In this document: positions 7,955-8,379 of the stretch, in pieces
Layout of the letters: each line of letters begins with the position of its first letter
Position numbering within the stretch: the stretch's first letter is position 1
NCBI GenBank assembly: GCA_029262975.1
Contig: JAJCYJ010000112.1
Coordinates: forward strand, 1 to 8,379
Source: Saprospiraceae bacterium
GTDB lineage: Bacteria; Bacteroidota; Bacteroidia; Chitinophagales; Saprospiraceae
Direction of reading: 5' to 3'
Length of the DNA: 8,379 nucleotides
Notes under the pieces: generated by a model
Told to the model about the DNA's origin: nothing
The model's database searches: none
Seen by the model: the letters and a program-made list of their open reading frames with translations, nothing else
Made by a program: the position numbers and the translations under genes

Positions 7955-7973
7955 TAGACCAGCACTTTTGAAA

Positions 7974-8098
7974 GTGTATTTCCTTGTCTGATAGAATTGT
8001 ACAAAGAACAGGACTGGCTTCTTGATATAAGGCCATGTTCTTCAGACCAACAGATCTAATAAATATCTTTAGAGCTATCATTCGACAAGGAAATACAC
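7974..8098. repeat. 15-bp perfect inverted repeat framing about 125 bp
   Basis: The left arm GTGTATTTCCTTGTC (7974-7988) is the exact reverse complement of the right arm GACAAGGAAATACAC (8084-8098). Pairing continues inward after a 3-nt bulge (TTC, 8081-8083) with TGATAG (7989-7994) against CTATCA (8075-8080), making a 21-bp stem. Inside it a further 7-bp pair AAGAACA (8004-8010) / TGTTCTT (8036-8042) could form a nested hairpin. A 15-bp match at this spacing is very unlikely by chance. No transposase or target-site duplication is visible, so this could be a structured RNA, a non-autonomous mobile element relic, or the scar of an inverted duplication. Confidence 0.65.
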
Positions 8099-8130
8099 AT
8101 CTTCTTTTAATCCGAATTATGAGTTTGGAT

Positions 8131-8256
8131 TTAAGTCCAGGAAAGTTGATATACCGCAAAGAAAGCCATAGAATATATTAAGGCATAGAAGAGTAATTTT
8201 TCAACTTCTTCTTGTTTGTTAGATTTGGAATCTAACATGGATAAAAAACGCTTCAT
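8131..8256 (-). CDS. small single-pass membrane protein, hypothetical (41 aa)
   Basis: ATG at 8256 and TAA at 8131-8133 give 41 residues. The start is preceded by an A-rich leader (GAAACAAATCAA), like the real starts in this window. The N-terminal half is polar and charged (MKRFLSMLDSKSNKQEEVEK). The second half is a hydrophobic segment (LLFYALIYSMAFFAVYQL, 21-38) long enough to cross the membrane once, ending SWT. Positive charges at the start and the EEVEK segment before the helix suggest a small anchored protein rather than a secreted one. I do not recognise the family. The hydrophobic/polar layout is tidy, and clean starts and stops bound it, but at this length chance is a real alternative. 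The next recognised gene on the same strand is the epimerase, about 800 bp on, so no operon link is implied. A 9-bp hairpin lies within its coding sequence. Confidence 0.4.
   Translation of the reverse strand: MKRFLSMLDSKSNKQEEVEKLLFYALIYSMAFFAVYQLSWT
8217..8237. repeat. 9-bp perfect hairpin, loop TGG
   Basis: Arms TGTTAGATT (8217-8225) and AATCTAACA (8229-8237) pair perfectly around a 3-nt loop. It is not followed by a U-run on either strand, so it is not a standard terminator. It falls inside codons about 7-13 of the small minus-strand ORF, where a hairpin could affect early translation. It could equally be an operator-type dyad if that ORF is not real. Confidence 0.45.
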
Positions 8257-8379
8257 TTGATTTGTTTCAATGGTTTATTATGACTAGCAATGGTTGGGGT
8301 ATGGTTGCTAAAATCAAGGTTTAATTAATCTCGTCAAATACAGGACAAGATTGACATAGGCCTACCTTATGGAAAAGGT

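Larger units (their letters stand above)
7311..8379. other. about 1.07 kb without a full-length gene
   Basis: No long open frame with family resemblance occurs on either strand here. The left part (7311 to about 7450) is AT-rich and must contain the promoter of the leftward epimerase operon. The middle (about 7500-7960) looks like decayed coding DNA with a GC-richer patch. The stretch from 7974 to 8098 is framed by a strong inverted repeat, and 8131-8256 can encode a 41-residue membrane peptide. The last 120 bp shows only a short open stretch running off the edge, which I cannot assign. Several perfect short dyads are scattered through the region, including TTAGGCCTAA at 7578-7587. There is no tRNA-like or IS-like structure. 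Confidence 0.6.

Noticed and set aside
7974..8098. Terminal inverted repeats of an insertion sequence.
   Set aside because: The 95-bp interior cannot encode a transposase and no flanking target duplication is visible. At most it could be a non-autonomous relic.
7926..8159. A 77-residue minus-strand ORF spanning the inverted repeat.
   Set aside because: Its sequence is set by the inverted-repeat arms read in both directions, it overlaps the better small ORF, and it resembles no family.
8217..8237. An integron attC-like site (GTTAGAT...ATCTAAC).
   Set aside because: It is a simple short hairpin without the two separated core boxes and extrahelical bases of attC, and no integrase or cassette array is present.
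8331..8379. A short plus-strand open stretch at the right edge reading RQIQDKIDIGLPYGKG.
   Set aside because: It begins right after a stop, has no start codon in view and is too short to assign. It may be chance or the beginning of something outside the window.

Overview
The window looks like chromosomal DNA from a member of the Bacteroidota, possibly near Saprospiria or Cytophagia. The DNA is AT-rich. Starts lack Shine-Dalgarno sequences, and several are preceded by A-rich leaders, as is usual in that phylum. The proteins read like Bacteroidota versions of HemD, RecN, a long cytosolic GH63/MGH1-type glycosidase, and a DUF1611 plus dipeptide-epimerase pair. The phylum call is an inference from these traits; no rRNA or other marker is present.

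Layout. Positions 3-458 (+) hold the C-terminal two thirds of uroporphyrinogen-III synthase (hemD), cut by the window edge. After 37 bp comes a complete recN (496-2154, +). A 154-bp gap with one imperfect hairpin separates recN from three genes read leftward. In transcription order these are an enolase-superfamily dipeptide epimerase-type enzyme (7310 to 6240), a DUF1611/DgcN-type protein (6207 to 5140, 32 bp later), and, after a further 194 bp, an 878-residue GH63-like glycoside hydrolase (4945 to 2309). There are no transfer RNAs, rRNAs, insertion sequences or CRISPR arrays that I can see.

How the genes work together. The epimerase and the DUF1611 gene almost certainly form one operon. The same pairing is known as DgcA/DgcN in marine Proteobacteria and haloarchaea, where DgcN N-acetylates D-glutamate and DgcA racemises the product toward L-glutamate. 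An alternative is epimerisation of murein-derived L-Ala-D-Glu. Either way the pair points to salvage of D-amino acids from peptidoglycan. The glycosidase is probably a separate transcription unit. hemD and recN are housekeeping genes (haem synthesis, double-strand-break repair).

The right-hand kilobase (7311-8379) has no full-length gene. It holds the promoter region of the epimerase operon; a short GC-richer coding relic that resembles the N-terminal domain of a GH97 glycosidase; a strong 15-bp inverted repeat framing about 125 bp; several shorter dyads; and a plausible overlooked 41-residue single-pass membrane protein on the minus strand (8256 to 8131). I found no convincing evidence of a wholly new multi-gene system. 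The DgcN/DgcA-like pair, the inverted-repeat element and the small membrane ORF are the items most worth follow-up.
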